64,000 nucleotides of DNA from Mesorhizobium australicum (GCF_900177325.1 NZ_FXBL01000004.1:4402001-4466000), one strand, 5' to 3'. Shown: positions 27,009 through 36,913, counted from the first letter of the stretch. The notes: generated by a model not told the origin, from the letters alone. Numbers and translations: made by a program.

Positions 27009-27844
27009 TGCGTTATCTTCAACTCGTTCTGCACAACTGGACGACCGCCCTGGGTGTGCTGTTGCTGGGCGCGGTCCTTGCTATGGCTCTGACGGCCCAT
27101 CTGATCTTCCCGGGCGACCCCTACGACATGGTCGGCGCACCGCTGACCTGGCCCGGAGAATATGCCGAGACGCCGCTCGGCACGGACAGCCTCGGGCGCG
27201 ACATGGCCGCAGGCCTCTTCTACGGCGCGCGCGTGTCCCTGCTGGTCGGCTTCTCTTCAGCCTTCGTGGCGGCGATGATGGGCATATTGGTCGGCGCCTT
27301 CGCCGGCTATTACGGCGGCTGGACCGACGACGTGCTCATGCGAGTCACCGAGCTGTTCCAGACGATCCCGCAGTTCATGCTCGCCATCGCGGTCGTGGCC
27401 GTGCTCGGGCCTTCGGTGACGGTGATCATCGTGTCTTTGGCCGCCGTGTCCTGGCCGGCCGTCGCGCGTCTGGTCAGGGGCGAATTCATGATCATGCGCG
27501 AACGCGCCTTCGTGCACGGCTGCATCGTCGCCGGCATGAGCGACATGCGCATCATCTTCGCCCAGATCCTGCCCAACGTGATGCCTGTCATCATCGTCAT
27601 GTCGACCATCCTCGTCGCGACCTCGATCCTGATGGAATCAGCGCTTTCCTTCCTCGGTTTCGGCGACCCGAACGTCCTGACCTGGGGCACGATGATCGGC
27701 ATGGGGCGCGGCCAGCTCCGCGACGCATGGTACATCATCGCCATCCCGGGCCTGGCGCTGCTGCTTACCGCGCTTGCACTCAACCTGGTTGGAGAAGGGC
27801 TCAATGACGCTCTGAACCCGCGCCTGCGGCAGAGGAAGGGATGA
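27008..27844 (+). CDS. Second peptide-type ABC importer permease, DppC-like
   Basis: A 278-residue permease with ETPLGTDSLGRDMAAGLFYG, the EAA loop RAFVHGCIVAGMSDMRIIFA and ALSFLGFGDPNVLTWGTMIG, all DppC marks. Its start at 27008 shares one base with the DppB stop (TGATG), and its stop overlaps the ATPase start by ATGA. Confidence 0.92.
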   Translation: MRYLQLVLHNWTTALGVLLLGAVLAMALTAHLIFPGDPYDMVGAPLTWPGEYAETPLGTDSLGRDMAAGLFYGARVSLLVGFSSAFVAAMMGILVGAFAGYYGGWTDDVLMRVTELFQTIPQFMLAIAVVAVLGPSVTVIIVSLAAVSWPAVARLVRGEFMIMRERAFVHGCIVAGMSDMRIIFAQILPNVMPVIIVMSTILVATSILMESALSFLGFGDPNVLTWGTMIGMGRGQLRDAWYIIAIPGLALLLTALALNLVGEGLNDALNPRLRQRKG

Positions 27845-28812
27845 TGGCCACGCCATTGCTGAGCATCAACGACCTGCAGGTCCGCATCCGCGCAAATCCG
27901 CGGGCGCAGCTCCTGCGCGGCGTGTCGCTGTCCGTCGGTCGTGGCGAGACGCTGGCCGTGGTTGGCGAAAGCGGATGCGGCAAGTCGCTCACCTCGCTTT
28001 CGGTCATGGGCCTTCTTCCCGACGGACTCGAGAAGCATGCCGGAACAATTCAGTTCGATGGTACCGACCTTCCGGTCACCGACAACGACGCAATGCGCAA
28101 GATCCGCGGCAGGCGCATCGGCATGGTCTTCCAGGAGCCGATGGCGGCCCTCAATCCTGTCTACTCCATCGGCGACCAGGTCGCTGAAGTGATCCACGAA
28201 CACGAGACGGTGAGCAAGGCCGAAGCCATGGCGCGCGTCGTGGAATTGCTGACGCAGGTGCAACTGCCGGACCCCGCCCGCATCGTGCACGAATATCCGC
28301 ACCGACTGTCGGGCGGGCAACGGCAGCGCGTGGTCATCGCGATGGCGCTTGCCTGCCGTCCCGACCTGCTGATCGCCGACGAGCCGACGACGGCGCTCGA
28401 CGTCACCGTGCAGGCGCAGATCATGCGCCTTCTGCGCGATCTTCAGGAAGAGATGGGCATCGCAATCCTGCTGATCACGCACAATCTGGGTCTGGTGGCG
28501 CAGATGGCCGACCGGGTCGCCGTGATGTATGCCGGAAGCAAGGTCGAGGAAGCCGCGACGCGCGAGCTGTTCGCCCGGCCGCGCCATCCATATACGCGCG
28601 GGCTGCTTGCCGCCACGCCGCGCCCCGGACGGCGACGTCCTGGCGAGCCGCCGTTGACCGAGATACCCGGTGTCGTGCCCTCGGCTACCGACATGCTCGA
28701 TGGTTGCCGTTTCCGGCCACGCTGTTCGGTCGCCGTCGATCTTTGCACCCGGCAAGATCCGTCTTTTGCCGACAGCGTCGCCTGCCATCTGTCCACCCGG
28801 GAGCATGCGTGA
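27841..28812 (+). CDS. Second peptide-type ABC importer ATPase, DppD-like
   Basis: A 323-residue ATPase: Walker A GESGCGKS (about 42-49), signature LSGGQRQRVVIAMAL, Walker B LLIADEPTTALDV, H loop LLITHNLGLV. The C-terminal oligopeptide extension (HPYTRGLLAATPRPG, then CRFRPRCSVAVDLC with a Cys pattern) marks it as DppD/OppD. Unlike the first importer, the two ATPases are separate genes here. Confidence 0.93.
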   Translation: MMATPLLSINDLQVRIRANPRAQLLRGVSLSVGRGETLAVVGESGCGKSLTSLSVMGLLPDGLEKHAGTIQFDGTDLPVTDNDAMRKIRGRRIGMVFQEPMAALNPVYSIGDQVAEVIHEHETVSKAEAMARVVELLTQVQLPDPARIVHEYPHRLSGGQRQRVVIAMALACRPDLLIADEPTTALDVTVQAQIMRLLRDLQEEMGIAILLITHNLGLVAQMADRVAVMYAGSKVEEAATRELFARPRHPYTRGLLAATPRPGRRRPGEPPLTEIPGVVPSATDMLDGCRFRPRCSVAVDLCTRQDPSFADSVACHLSTREHA

Positions 28813-29621
28813 TGACCCCGCTCCTTTCCGTGCGCGATCTCCATTGCAGTTTCGAAACGACGCGCGGGCATGTGCACGCCGTGCAGGGCGTGAGCCTTGA
28901 TCTTAACGTCGGTGAGACGCTCGCTCTGGTCGGTGAATCCGGATGCGGCAAGACCACGTTGGCCCGCTGTATCCTCGGCTTGCAGCGGGCCACTTCGGGC
29001 GAGGTTCTTCTCGACGGCGAGAATTTGGTCGGCTTGTCGCGGCGCGAGGCGCGGCGGCACCGACCGCGCATGCAGTGCGTGTTTCAGGATCCCTTCGCCT
29101 CGCTCAATTCGCGAAAGCGTGTGGAAGATCTGATCCGGGAGCCGCTCGACGTGCATCGCATCGGCACGGCGGCGGAACGGCGCCGCCAGGTTCAGGAACT
29201 GATGGAACGTGTCGGCCTGCGCCCCGACTGGGGCAAGCGCTTCCCACACGAGTTTTCCGGCGGCCAGCGGCAGCGCATCAGCATTGCGCGAGCCCTGGCG
29301 CTTCGGCCCGCGGTGCTGATCTGCGATGAACCCGTCTCCGCCCTCGACGTCTCCGTGCAGGCCCAGATTGTCAATCTGCTATGGGAGCTGCAGCGCGATC
29401 TCGGCATGAGCTATCTCTTCATCACGCACGACCTGATGCTGGTGGAGAACTTCGCCGACCGCGTGGCCATGATGTACAAGGGAAGGATCGTCGAGGAAGG
29501 CCGCGCCGTCGACGTCTGGCGCTCACCGCGGCACGAATTCACAAAGACACTGATCGACGCGATCCCGATACCGGATCCAGACGTGCGCATGGGATCGGGG
29601 TCGTCGGTTTTCGGACGATAG
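28812..29621 (+). CDS. Second peptide-type ABC importer ATPase, DppF-like
   Basis: A 269-residue ATPase: Walker A GESGCGKTT, signature FSGGQRQRISIARAL, Walker B LICDEPVSALDV, H loop FITHDLMLV. It starts at 28812, sharing a base with the DppD stop, and is the last gene of the operon. The C-terminus is shorter than usual for DppF. It ends 37 bases before the convergent AraC gene, with no clear terminator between them. Confidence 0.92.
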   Translation: MTPLLSVRDLHCSFETTRGHVHAVQGVSLDLNVGETLALVGESGCGKTTLARCILGLQRATSGEVLLDGENLVGLSRREARRHRPRMQCVFQDPFASLNSRKRVEDLIREPLDVHRIGTAAERRRQVQELMERVGLRPDWGKRFPHEFSGGQRQRISIARALALRPAVLICDEPVSALDVSVQAQIVNLLWELQRDLGMSYLFITHDLMLVENFADRVAMMYKGRIVEEGRAVDVWRSPRHEFTKTLIDAIPIPDPDVRMGSGSSVFGR

Positions 29622-29658
29622 AAGTCTTCTGGCAAGCGTCGCTGGCGCCCGGACTCCA

Positions 29659-30720
29659 TCAGGACGCGTTGCTTGACGCCAACCGGTAGCGCGCCTGTTT
29701 AGGCGTCATGCCGAAATGTGCACGGAAAGCCGAGGTGAAGCTCGCCTGATGACGAAAGCCGACCGCATACGCCACAACCGCGATCGATGTTTCGTCTTTC
29801 GCCAGAAGCTCCATCGCACGATCCATTCGATGACGATTTCGATAGGCGAAGATCGTAGTCCCATAGAGCAGGCGAAAGCCGCTCTTCAGCTTGGTCGCGT
29901 TCGTGCCCAGTCGTCTGGCGAGCCTTGGAATGGTGAGTGATTCCGAAAAGTCGTTTGCCAGAATCTGTCGCGCCTGGTCGAACATCGTGAGTTCGCGCGC
30001 AGTGAAAACGATCGACTGCTCCTCGGCACTGCCCACCCGATGCAGGGCTTCGACCGCAAGGACGAGGAGTTCAATGACCCGAGCGGCGGCAAGCGGCAGA
30101 TCCCGCTGGGCAGTGAACCTGATCTCGAACAGATTCCGCAACCGGCGCAGGAACTCTGGATCGATCTTCTGTTCTGTCATGGCGACGGTCTCTTCGCCCG
30201 GTGACAGCAATTGTCTGACCACGCTCTGGCCAACGTCCATGCCGAAACTGTCTCTGAGCAGAGCGGGGCGGACATAAAAGCTCGCCATCCTGTACCTGCC
30301 GGGCTGGCAGACGACATCGTAGGCCATGCCCGTAGCTTGCTGGCAGACGATCAGCGAGACGTTGGACGTTGCAGTCGCGTCCCGCTCCTGAGGCAGCGAC
30401 AGTTCTACCGGCCCCTCGAGCAAAAGATGAAACTCGAGCAGCCCCTCGGCCACGACATGTTCCTGGCGGACCGCATAGTATTCGCAATCTGTAAGAACCA
30501 CGAATATGCCGTCCGCCGGCGAAAGAAACCGCCAGGATCCCTTGCCGTCGCTCGGCGGCAGATCGAAACACGAATAGCGCAGGCTGAGATGCGTATCGAC
30601 CTGCTGGGACGCTTCCGCGGAGGAGGCAAGATTCCGGAAGGCCGCCGCGACCGTTCCCTCCCGTCCCCCGAAATAGGCGCGGAACAATCCTCCTCTGCCT
30701 GCCACAGCCTCGCGGTCCAT
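29659..30720 (-). CDS. AraC-family transcriptional regulator
   Basis: A 353-residue regulator. The C-terminal 100 residues hold two helix-turn-helices: TIPRLARRLGTNATKLKSGF, then AVGFRHQASFTSAFRAHFGM followed by TPKQARYR, the AraC/XylS signature. The N-terminal 240 residues would be the effector domain and resemble no sugar-binding cupin I can name. The start is ATG 30720 with GGAG seven bases upstream; 31 more codons to the left have no site. It is the last gene downstream of ubiX-like, kynA, kynU and the aldehyde dehydrogenase, so it likely controls this operon. The effector may be kynurenine, anthranilate or tryptophan. Confidence 0.88.
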   Translation of the reverse strand: MDREAVAGRGGLFRAYFGGREGTVAAAFRNLASSAEASQQVDTHLSLRYSCFDLPPSDGKGSWRFLSPADGIFVVLTDCEYYAVRQEHVVAEGLLEFHLLLEGPVELSLPQERDATATSNVSLIVCQQATGMAYDVVCQPGRYRMASFYVRPALLRDSFGMDVGQSVVRQLLSPGEETVAMTEQKIDPEFLRRLRNLFEIRFTAQRDLPLAAARVIELLVLAVEALHRVGSAEEQSIVFTARELTMFDQARQILANDFSESLTIPRLARRLGTNATKLKSGFRLLYGTTIFAYRNRHRMDRAMELLAKDETSIAVVAYAVGFRHQASFTSAFRAHFGMTPKQARYRLASSNAS

Positions 30721-30820
30721 CGTCTTCTCCAGCCCGTTCTCACGGCCAGGCCAACGTATCACCGTTTGGGCTTGCTTTGCATCGCGGACAAGAGTGGCCG
30801 GTCTTCCGGACAAGATCGGC

Positions 30821-31408
30821 TCAGACAGAGTCTTTCCATCGGCGCGTCAGGCCGTTTTCGATGCCGAAGATATCGAGCACCCGACCTATCGAGTGATCGA
30901 TCATCTCGGCAAGGCTGTCCGGCCGGGCGTAGAAAGCGGGCAGCGGCGGCGCGATGATGGCGCCGATTTCGGCAAGTTGCACCATGGTCCTGAGATGGCC
31001 GAGGTGGAGCGGCGTCTCCCGCACCATGAGCACGAGCGGTCGGCGCTCCTTCAGCGTCACGTCGGCGGCGCGTGTCAGCAGACCCGAGGTCACGCCGGTG
31101 GAAATCTCCGACATGGAACGAACCGAACATGGCGCGACGACCATGCCCATGGTTCGGAAGGAGCCCGAGGATATCCCGGCGCCGATGTCGGTCTGCTGAT
31201 ACCAACGGCCCGCAAGCGCCCGCACCTCGGCCACCTTGTAGTCCGTCTCGTGCGCAAGCGTGATTTCGGCCGAGCGCGACATGACCAGATGCGTCTCGAT
31301 TCCGGCATCACGCAACGCTTCCAGCATCCGCACGCCATAGATAACGCCAGAGGCGCCCGAGATTCCGACGACGATGCGCCCTGCCCGCACGGAAGTGCCT
31401 TCGCTCAC
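30821..31408 (-). CDS. UbiX/Pad1-like flavin prenyltransferase
   Basis: A 195-residue flavoprotein-fold protein: [20 protein letters not shown] at the N-terminus, [17 protein letters not shown] in the middle and [20 protein letters not shown] near residue 130-150, all UbiX signatures. UbiX makes prenylated FMN, the cofactor of UbiD decarboxylases. A UbiD-family gene lies on the opposite strand at 35005. Its start overlaps the kynA stop by ATGA, so it is made with tryptophan dioxygenase. A housekeeping role in ubiquinone synthesis is less likely in this setting. Confidence 0.9.
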   Translation of the reverse strand: MSEGTSVRAGRIVVGISGASGVIYGVRMLEALRDAGIETHLVMSRSAEITLAHETDYKVAEVRALAGRWYQQTDIGAGISSGSFRTMGMVVAPCSVRSMSEISTGVTSGLLTRAADVTLKERRPLVLMVRETPLHLGHLRTMVQLAEIGAIIAPPLPAFYARPDSLAEMIDHSIGRVLDIFGIENGLTRRWKDSV

Positions 31409-32238
31409 AGGTCGGTCCTGACGTGCCAGAGCTCGGGAAACAGCTCGACGTCGAGCATCCGTCGCAGATAGGACACGCCGCCGGTGCCGCCGGTGCCGCG
31501 CTTGAAACCGATGATGCGCTCCACTGTCGTCACGTGATTGAAGCGCCAGCGGCGAAAATAGTCCTCGAAATCGACGAGCTTCTCGGCCAGTTCGTAGAGC
31601 GGCCAGTAGCGCTGCGGATCGCCGTAGACCTGTCGCCAGGCTTCCTGAACCTTCGGATTGTTCGTTCTCGCCTGCCTGATGTCCGCACGCGGTTCGTCGC
31701 CCACATCGAAGCCGTTGCGCTTCAAAAGCGCGATCGCCTCGTCATAGATGGAATTCTCTGACAGGATGACTTCCAGTTGCGCGGAGATCTCGGGCCTGTG
31801 CTCGTGAGGTTTCAGCATCGCCAGATTGCGGTTTCCCGCAAGGTACTCGATGGCGCGATACTGCCAGGACTGGAACCCCGAGGACTGGCCGAGTGAGGGC
31901 CGCATGATGTTGTATTCCGACGGCGTCATGGTCCTGAGCACGTCCCACGCGGAATTCAGCTGATCAAAGATGCGAGCCACACGCGTCAGCATCTTGAAGG
32001 CCGGCTGCAGGCGGTCTTCGCGCACCGCCTTCGCGGCCGATCTCATTTCATGGATGGCGAGCATCATCCACAGCTCCGAGGTCTGGTGCTGGATGATGAA
32101 CAGCAGTTCGTCATGCGCATCGGACAAGGGTTCCTGCGCACCTAGAATTCTGTCGAGATGCAGATAATCACCGTAGGACATCTTGCGGGCGAAGGACATC
32201 TCCGCGCCCTCGGCCGAGGGATCATACTGTTTCGTCAT
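31405..32238 (-). CDS. kynA: Tryptophan 2,3-dioxygenase
   Basis: A 277-residue haem enzyme that opens the indole ring of L-Trp to N-formylkynurenine. The family blocks are clear: [18 protein letters not shown] near the start, [18 protein letters not shown] with the substrate-contact His, [16 protein letters not shown], and [20 protein letters not shown] followed by GGTGGVSYL with the axial His. ATG 32238 overlaps the kynU stop by ATGA; a longer start has no site. This is the first pathway step, in the order ALDH-kynU-kynA-ubiX-AraC. Confidence 0.96.
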   Translation of the reverse strand: MTKQYDPSAEGAEMSFARKMSYGDYLHLDRILGAQEPLSDAHDELLFIIQHQTSELWMMLAIHEMRSAAKAVREDRLQPAFKMLTRVARIFDQLNSAWDVLRTMTPSEYNIMRPSLGQSSGFQSWQYRAIEYLAGNRNLAMLKPHEHRPEISAQLEVILSENSIYDEAIALLKRNGFDVGDEPRADIRQARTNNPKVQEAWRQVYGDPQRYWPLYELAEKLVDFEDYFRRWRFNHVTTVERIIGFKRGTGGTGGVSYLRRMLDVELFPELWHVRTDL

Positions 32239-33428
32239 GTCACGGAGGCCTTGCGATGGTATTCGGGTCTGTCCCACAGTCGCTTGTCCAGCACGTCGGC
32301 GAGCACTCCAATTGCCCGATCGATATCGGCGGCGCCGAGATAAAGCGGCGTAAAGCCAAAACGCATGGAATCCGGCGCCCGGAAATCGCCGATGACGCCC
32401 CGCGCGATCAGCGCCTGCATGACGGCATAGGCATGCGGATGTCTGAACGAGACCTGGCTGCCGCGCACAGCCGGGTTGCGCGGACTGCCGAGTTCGAGTC
32501 CGGGACAGGCGGTCTCCACGCCGGCGATGAAGCGTTCGCTCAGTTCGATGGACTTCGCCCTCACATCGCGCATCTCGACGCCCTCCCAGACATCCAGAGC
32601 GGCCTCCAGCACCGTGAGCGCAATGACAGGAGGCGTGCCTACGCGCATCCTCTCGATGCCCGGCGCCGGGCGGTAGTCAAGATCGAAGGCAAAGGGCGCT
32701 TCGTGCCCCATCCAGCCTGAAAGGCTGGGACGCGCGCGGTCGGCGTGGCGCGGCGCGACATAGATGAATGCCGGCGCGCCGGGACCGCCGTTCAGATATT
32801 TGTAGGTGCAGCCGACGGCGAAATCGACGTCCGCCGCCGTAAGGTCGACATCGACCGCGCCGACGGAATGCGCCAGGTCCCAGATCGCGAGCGCGCCAGC
32901 CCGATGCGCCTTGGCGGTGATGGCCTTCATGTCGTGCCGGCGGCCGGTGCGATAGTCGACTTCGGTGATCATCGTCGCCGCGACCGTCTCGTCTATGCTC
33001 TTCTCCACCTCTTCGGGGCCGACCACCTTCAGTTCGTAGCCGCGTCCAAGCGAGGTCAGGAGACCTTGGGCGATGTAGAGGTCGGATGGGAAATTGCCAT
33101 CGTCAGAGAGCACCACGCGACGATCGGGGTTGAGCTCCAGCGCAGCGGAAAGCGCCTGGTAGACCTTGATGGACAGTGTATCTCCCATCACCACGGTTCC
33201 CGGCGCGGCGCCGATCAGTTTTGCAACTCGGTCGCCGACCTTGCGCGGCTGCACATACCAGCCAGCGGTGTTCCAACCGCGGATGAGCTGTTCGCCCCAC
33301 TCCTGCATCAACATGGCTGACAGCCTCTCGCGAGCAGCAAGCGGAAGCGGCCCGAGCGAGTTGCCGTCCAGATAGACGACACCCTCCGGCAGATGGAACG
33401 CTGCGCGCGTCTCGTCAAAATCAGTCAT
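32235..33428 (-). CDS. kynU: Kynureninase
   Basis: A 397-residue PLP enzyme cleaving kynurenine to anthranilate and alanine. [10 protein letters not shown] is at 20-29, Asp184 and His187 in [10 protein letters not shown], and the Schiff-base Lys210 in [13 protein letters not shown]. It is 15 bases after the aldehyde dehydrogenase stop and overlaps kynA by four bases. Making anthranilate here connects directly to the anthranilate-CoA ligase at 43760. Confidence 0.96.
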   Translation of the reverse strand: MTDFDETRAAFHLPEGVVYLDGNSLGPLPLAARERLSAMLMQEWGEQLIRGWNTAGWYVQPRKVGDRVAKLIGAAPGTVVMGDTLSIKVYQALSAALELNPDRRVVLSDDGNFPSDLYIAQGLLTSLGRGYELKVVGPEEVEKSIDETVAATMITEVDYRTGRRHDMKAITAKAHRAGALAIWDLAHSVGAVDVDLTAADVDFAVGCTYKYLNGGPGAPAFIYVAPRHADRARPSLSGWMGHEAPFAFDLDYRPAPGIERMRVGTPPVIALTVLEAALDVWEGVEMRDVRAKSIELSERFIAGVETACPGLELGSPRNPAVRGSQVSFRHPHAYAVMQALIARGVIGDFRAPDSMRFGFTPLYLGAADIDRAIGVLADVLDKRLWDRPEYHRKASVT

Positions 33429-33443
33429 GCCGACCCCTTCCGA

Positions 33444-34835
33444 TCAAGCTGCGGCCGAGCGTATCACGATCGCCTTCTTGCGCAGGAAACGTCGGAAGCC
33501 GCCATAGCCGTAGCGGCTGCCGCCGAGGCCGGAATAGCCAAACGCGTTCTTCTCTGCCAGGGCGCCGACCCCACCCATGGTATCGAAATCGTTGATCCAC
33601 ATGCCGCCCGCATTGATGCGGCTGCCGAGTTCGATCGCCTTTGCCTCGTCGCCGATCACCGCCGCCGACAGGCCGAACTCCGTGTCATTGGCAAGCCTTA
33701 CCGCTTCCTCCTCGGTGTCGAATGCCATGATCGGCACAATCGGGCCGAAGGTCTCGTCGTGCATCACGGCCATGTCCTGCGTCACGTTTGTCAAGACCGT
33801 CGGCTCGCACCAGAGCCCGCCACTGTGTTCGACGATATTGCCACCGGTCAACACCTTGGCCCCTTTGGCGATTGCGTCGTCAAGCTGGCCGCGCAGGATA
33901 TCCGCCTGGCGTGCGAAGATGATCGGGCCGAGCTCGCCATTGCGGATGTCCTCGATGTTCATGGCAAGCGCCTTCATGCGGGCGACGACACGTTCGCACA
34001 CCGCGTCGTAGACGCCCCGCTGCACATAGACGCGTTCTATCGCGCAGCAGAGCTGGCCCGAATTCTCTACCGCTCCTCGCACCAGAATCTCGGCGGCGAA
34101 GTCCGGCTCCGCGCTGTCCAGCACCACGGCCGGATCGCTGCCGCCCAGTTCGAGGAAGACGGGCTTGAACTGCGACGCCGCTCGTTCCTGGACCTTGCGG
34201 CCGGTGCGCACAGATCCGGTGAAGACAAGCGTGTCCGTGGCATCGACGATCATCGCGCCTGTCTCGCCGTCACCTTCGAACACGTCGAGCACGTCGCGCA
34301 GATGCTCCACCTCCGCGATGGCCGCACGGAAGGGCTTGATGAAGCGCGGCGTCACCTCCGACGGCTTGATCGCCACCGCAGAGCCGGCAAGCAGGGCCGT
34401 GATGGCATCGATCATGCACAGGATGAGCGGGTAGTTCCACGGCGAGATGATACCCACGAGTTCGTAGGGCACATGCTGTTGCTGGAAGCGCAGCGTCGGG
34501 TCGGACGAGTTGCCGCTCGCTTCGGCCAGCGCTTCGGCCGCCGTGGCGCAACGCATGCGCGTGATGCCCTTCAGTCCCTCTATTTCATTGACCGACCATT
34601 CGTAGCGGCCGGTGTCCGCGCAGAGGGCCTGGAGGATGGCATCGTAGTGCCTGTCTACCGCGTCGCACAGCTCCAGCATCGCCTTGACCCGGCCATCGAT
34701 GCCCAGCGCCAGCCATGCCGGCTGGGCAGCGCGAAGCTCCATGCAGCGCGCCATCAGTTCCTCACGGGAAAGCGGAGTAATCGCATAGTCGTTCGCGCCG
34801 GTGCGCGGATTGCGAATCTCAAGCATGCGGGTCAT
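33444..34835 (-). CDS. Aldehyde dehydrogenase
   Basis: A 463-residue NAD(P)-dependent aldehyde dehydrogenase. Asn134 is in SPWNYPLIL, the base Glu229 in LELGGSDP, and the nucleophile Cys263 or 264 in ENSGQLCCAIE. GAGG lies seven bases before ATG 34835. It is first in the kyn operon. The anthranilate-CoA route needs no aldehyde dehydrogenase that I know of. The 2-aminomuconate semialdehyde role of ALDH in the meta-cleavage kynurenine route would need a 3-hydroxyanthranilate dioxygenase, which is not seen. The substrate is therefore open. Confidence 0.9.
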   Translation of the reverse strand: MTRMLEIRNPRTGANDYAITPLSREELMARCMELRAAQPAWLALGIDGRVKAMLELCDAVDRHYDAILQALCADTGRYEWSVNEIEGLKGITRMRCATAAEALAEASGNSSDPTLRFQQQHVPYELVGIISPWNYPLILCMIDAITALLAGSAVAIKPSEVTPRFIKPFRAAIAEVEHLRDVLDVFEGDGETGAMIVDATDTLVFTGSVRTGRKVQERAASQFKPVFLELGGSDPAVVLDSAEPDFAAEILVRGAVENSGQLCCAIERVYVQRGVYDAVCERVVARMKALAMNIEDIRNGELGPIIFARQADILRGQLDDAIAKGAKVLTGGNIVEHSGGLWCEPTVLTNVTQDMAVMHDETFGPIVPIMAFDTEEEAVRLANDTEFGLSAAVIGDEAKAIELGSRINAGGMWINDFDTMGGVGALAEKNAFGYSGLGGSRYGYGGFRRFLRKKAIVIRSAAA

Positions 34836-34890
34836 CGTTGGTCCTCTTCAGTTGGCCGGAGGATGGCCGAGCGTTCCAATCCTGCAAAGA

Positions 34891-34910
34891 GGCACAATTC
34901 GCGTTGTGCC
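34891..34910. promoter_or_regulatory. Candidate operator between kyn operon and ubiD operon
   Basis: The 169-base divergent region contains a perfect inverted repeat, GGCACAA-TTCGCG-TTGTGCC, with 7-base arms and a 6-base spacer. It lies about 55 bases from the aldehyde dehydrogenase start and 95 from the ubiD start, well placed to control both. AraC proteins usually bind direct repeats, so an Lrp/AsnC or other regulator may be the partner. Confidence 0.5.
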
Positions 34911-35004
34911 GAATTCCAAAAAGTTTGGGCTGGCGCGACAAAAGCGCGGACTATTGCCCGCCGCGGCAAAACGATTAACTGGCAGGCTCGAACCGGAGAC
35001 GATC

Positions 35005-36333
35005 ATGCGGCCATTTGTCGATACCCTTGCCCAGCAGGGCGAACTCTCGGTGGTACGCAGACCCGTCGATCCGCGCCATCAGCTTGCCGCCGTCACCAAG
35101 GCAGTCCAGAAGGCGGGTGACCAAGCCGTCCTGTTCGAAAGGGTCGAGGGCACGAGTTTTCCGGTCGTCTCCAACCTCTACGGCAGCCATGAGCGCCTCC
35201 GCCGCCTGATCGGAGCCGGTGACAAGACATTCTGCCAAAGGTGGATCGAACTGACGGATGCCTGCATCGCCGGCCGCGACGCCGACGTGCTGGAGCGGGC
35301 TCCCATCTCCATAGAATCCGAATTCGTGAGCGGAACGCTCTCGGACCTCCCCGCCGTCACCTATCACGAGCGCGATGCCGGACCTTATTTCACCTCGGCG
35401 ATCTTCCTGGCGCGCGAGCCGGACAGCGGCGTGCCCAATCTGTCGTTCCACCGCTCCATGTATGTGTCGGACGCTGAACTGAGGGTGAGGCTCGGCTCCA
35501 CCCACGACCTGGCTCGCTATCAGGTCAAGGCAGAATCGCGCGGAGAGGCGCTGCCCGCCGCACTGCTTCTGTCCTGTCCGCCGGAAATCTTCCTCGCCGC
35601 CTGTGCCTCTCTCCCCTACGACGCGTCGGAACTGGTGATGGCTGCACAGGTCAGCGGCGGAAAGATTCCGATGCGGCGCTGCAAGACGATCGATCTCGAG
35701 GTTCCGGCCTCGGTCGACATCGTCGTGGAAGGCCGCTTCCTGCCCAACGTGAAACGGCCGGAAGGTCCGTTCGGCGAATTCATGGGCAACTATGTTGGCG
35801 TAGGCGACAACCACGTCTTCGAGATCAGCCACGTGAGCTACAGGCCCGATGCGATCTTCCACGCGCTCGTCTGCGGCTCGCCGGAAGACCTTCGGCCTCT
35901 CGAGGCCGTCACGGCGGCGCGTGTCTATCGTCACGTCGCGGCACAGGTGCCGGGCGTGATCGACGTCTGCTGCCGGCCGAACGTGATGATCTCCATCATC
36001 AAGATTCGTAAGACCTACGAGGGCCAGGGCAAACACGCGATCCTCGCGGCGCTCGGCTCCTATCTCGACTACAACAAGGTTGTGATCGTGGTCGACGAAG
36101 ACGTGGATATCTACGATCTTGATGATGTCATGTGGGCTTATATGACGCGCGGAAGGGCGGATACTCGCGCCATGATTCTCAACGACATTCCGGGCTTCTA
36201 CCGTGACCCGCACAAGGACCATTGGGGGCGGCTCTGCATCGACGCGACCATGCCGTTCGGACGCGAAGCGGAATTCGCGCGCAAAACCATCCCCGGCGAG
36301 GACGCGATAGATTTGCGCGAATGGCTCGCGTGA
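35005..36333 (+). CDS. UbiD-family prenylated-FMN-dependent decarboxylase
   Basis: A 442-residue member of the UbiD family of reversible decarboxylases. The conserved block RPEGPFGEFMGNYVG holds E253 and E258, and VVDEDVDIYDLDDVMWA near 365-380 is the second hallmark. ATG 35005 has GGAG about six bases upstream. It is divergent from an operon that contains its cofactor enzyme UbiX, so the pair is meant to work together. Nearby genes make and use anthranilate and not 4-hydroxybenzoate; ubiquinone synthesis is unlikely. Possible substrates are aromatic or unsaturated acids arising from tryptophan. Family firm, reaction unknown. Confidence 0.9.
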   Translation: MRPFVDTLAQQGELSVVRRPVDPRHQLAAVTKAVQKAGDQAVLFERVEGTSFPVVSNLYGSHERLRRLIGAGDKTFCQRWIELTDACIAGRDADVLERAPISIESEFVSGTLSDLPAVTYHERDAGPYFTSAIFLAREPDSGVPNLSFHRSMYVSDAELRVRLGSTHDLARYQVKAESRGEALPAALLLSCPPEIFLAACASLPYDASELVMAAQVSGGKIPMRRCKTIDLEVPASVDIVVEGRFLPNVKRPEGPFGEFMGNYVGVGDNHVFEISHVSYRPDAIFHALVCGSPEDLRPLEAVTAARVYRHVAAQVPGVIDVCCRPNVMISIIKIRKTYEGQGKHAILAALGSYLDYNKVVIVVDEDVDIYDLDDVMWAYMTRGRADTRAMILNDIPGFYRDPHKDHWGRLCIDATMPFGREAEFARKTIPGEDAIDLREWLA

Positions 36334-36373
36334 TGCCTTCCGTTGGGAAACGCATCGTGTCCGGCCGCGGCGC

Positions 36374-36913
36374 ATGAGCGCTTTTCCCGCTCACCCGGCC
36401 TGGGACTTCGTCGTCGGCCTCTACGGCCAGCCGGAGGTCGCGCCAGCCTGCCTCGAATTGCAGGAGCGGCATGGGATCGATGTGACGATGATGCTGTTCT
36501 GCCTTTGGCGCGGCTCGATCGACGGGCAGCCGCTCGGTGCCCGGATGGCGCCGCTCGCTCAGGCAGCTCGAACATGGCACATGTCGGCGGTCTTGCCGAT
36601 GCGCGCAGCCCGACGCTGGCTGAAGGAAGACGCGAAACGTCTCGACGATCGGGCGGGGACATCGCTCTATAAGACCGTGCTCTCCGCCGAGATCGACTGC
36701 GAGCACGGAGAACTGCTGATGCTCGCGCGGCTTGCCGAGTTGCAGTGCGACACACCTGACGCAGGCTCGCCGCAAGCAATGGCCGAAAACCTTGCCACCT
36801 TCTTCAAAGAGACGGGAACCAGCCTCGCCGAGGGCGACCGGGCTGCCATCACGGCAATCCTCTACGGGGCCGGTGCGGCAGAGGAAATCCGGCGCGTTCT
36901 GCCGGTCGCATAA
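36374..36913 (+). CDS. TIGR02444-family protein of unknown function
   Basis: A 179-residue soluble, mostly helical protein. The N-terminal block AWDFVVGLYGQPEVAPACLE and then MLFCLWRGSIDG matches the TIGR02444 (DUF2390) family. The family is widespread in proteobacteria and has no established reaction that I know of. It follows the UbiD gene by 40 bases on the same strand and precedes a RidA gene, so all three may share a transcript. Confidence 0.75.
   Translation: MSAFPAHPAWDFVVGLYGQPEVAPACLELQERHGIDVTMMLFCLWRGSIDGQPLGARMAPLAQAARTWHMSAVLPMRAARRWLKEDAKRLDDRAGTSLYKTVLSAEIDCEHGELLMLARLAELQCDTPDAGSPQAMAENLATFFKETGTSLAEGDRAAITAILYGAGAAEEIRRVLPVA

Noticed and set aside
33393..35004. Long plus-strand frame running into the UbiD gene
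   Set aside because: It is antisense to the aldehyde dehydrogenase; only the part from ATG 35005 has a ribosome site and UbiD motifs.
30821..36333. UbiX/UbiD read as ubiquinone biosynthesis genes
   Set aside because: No other ubiquinone gene is present and both are tied to kynurenine genes by overlap or divergent promoter.
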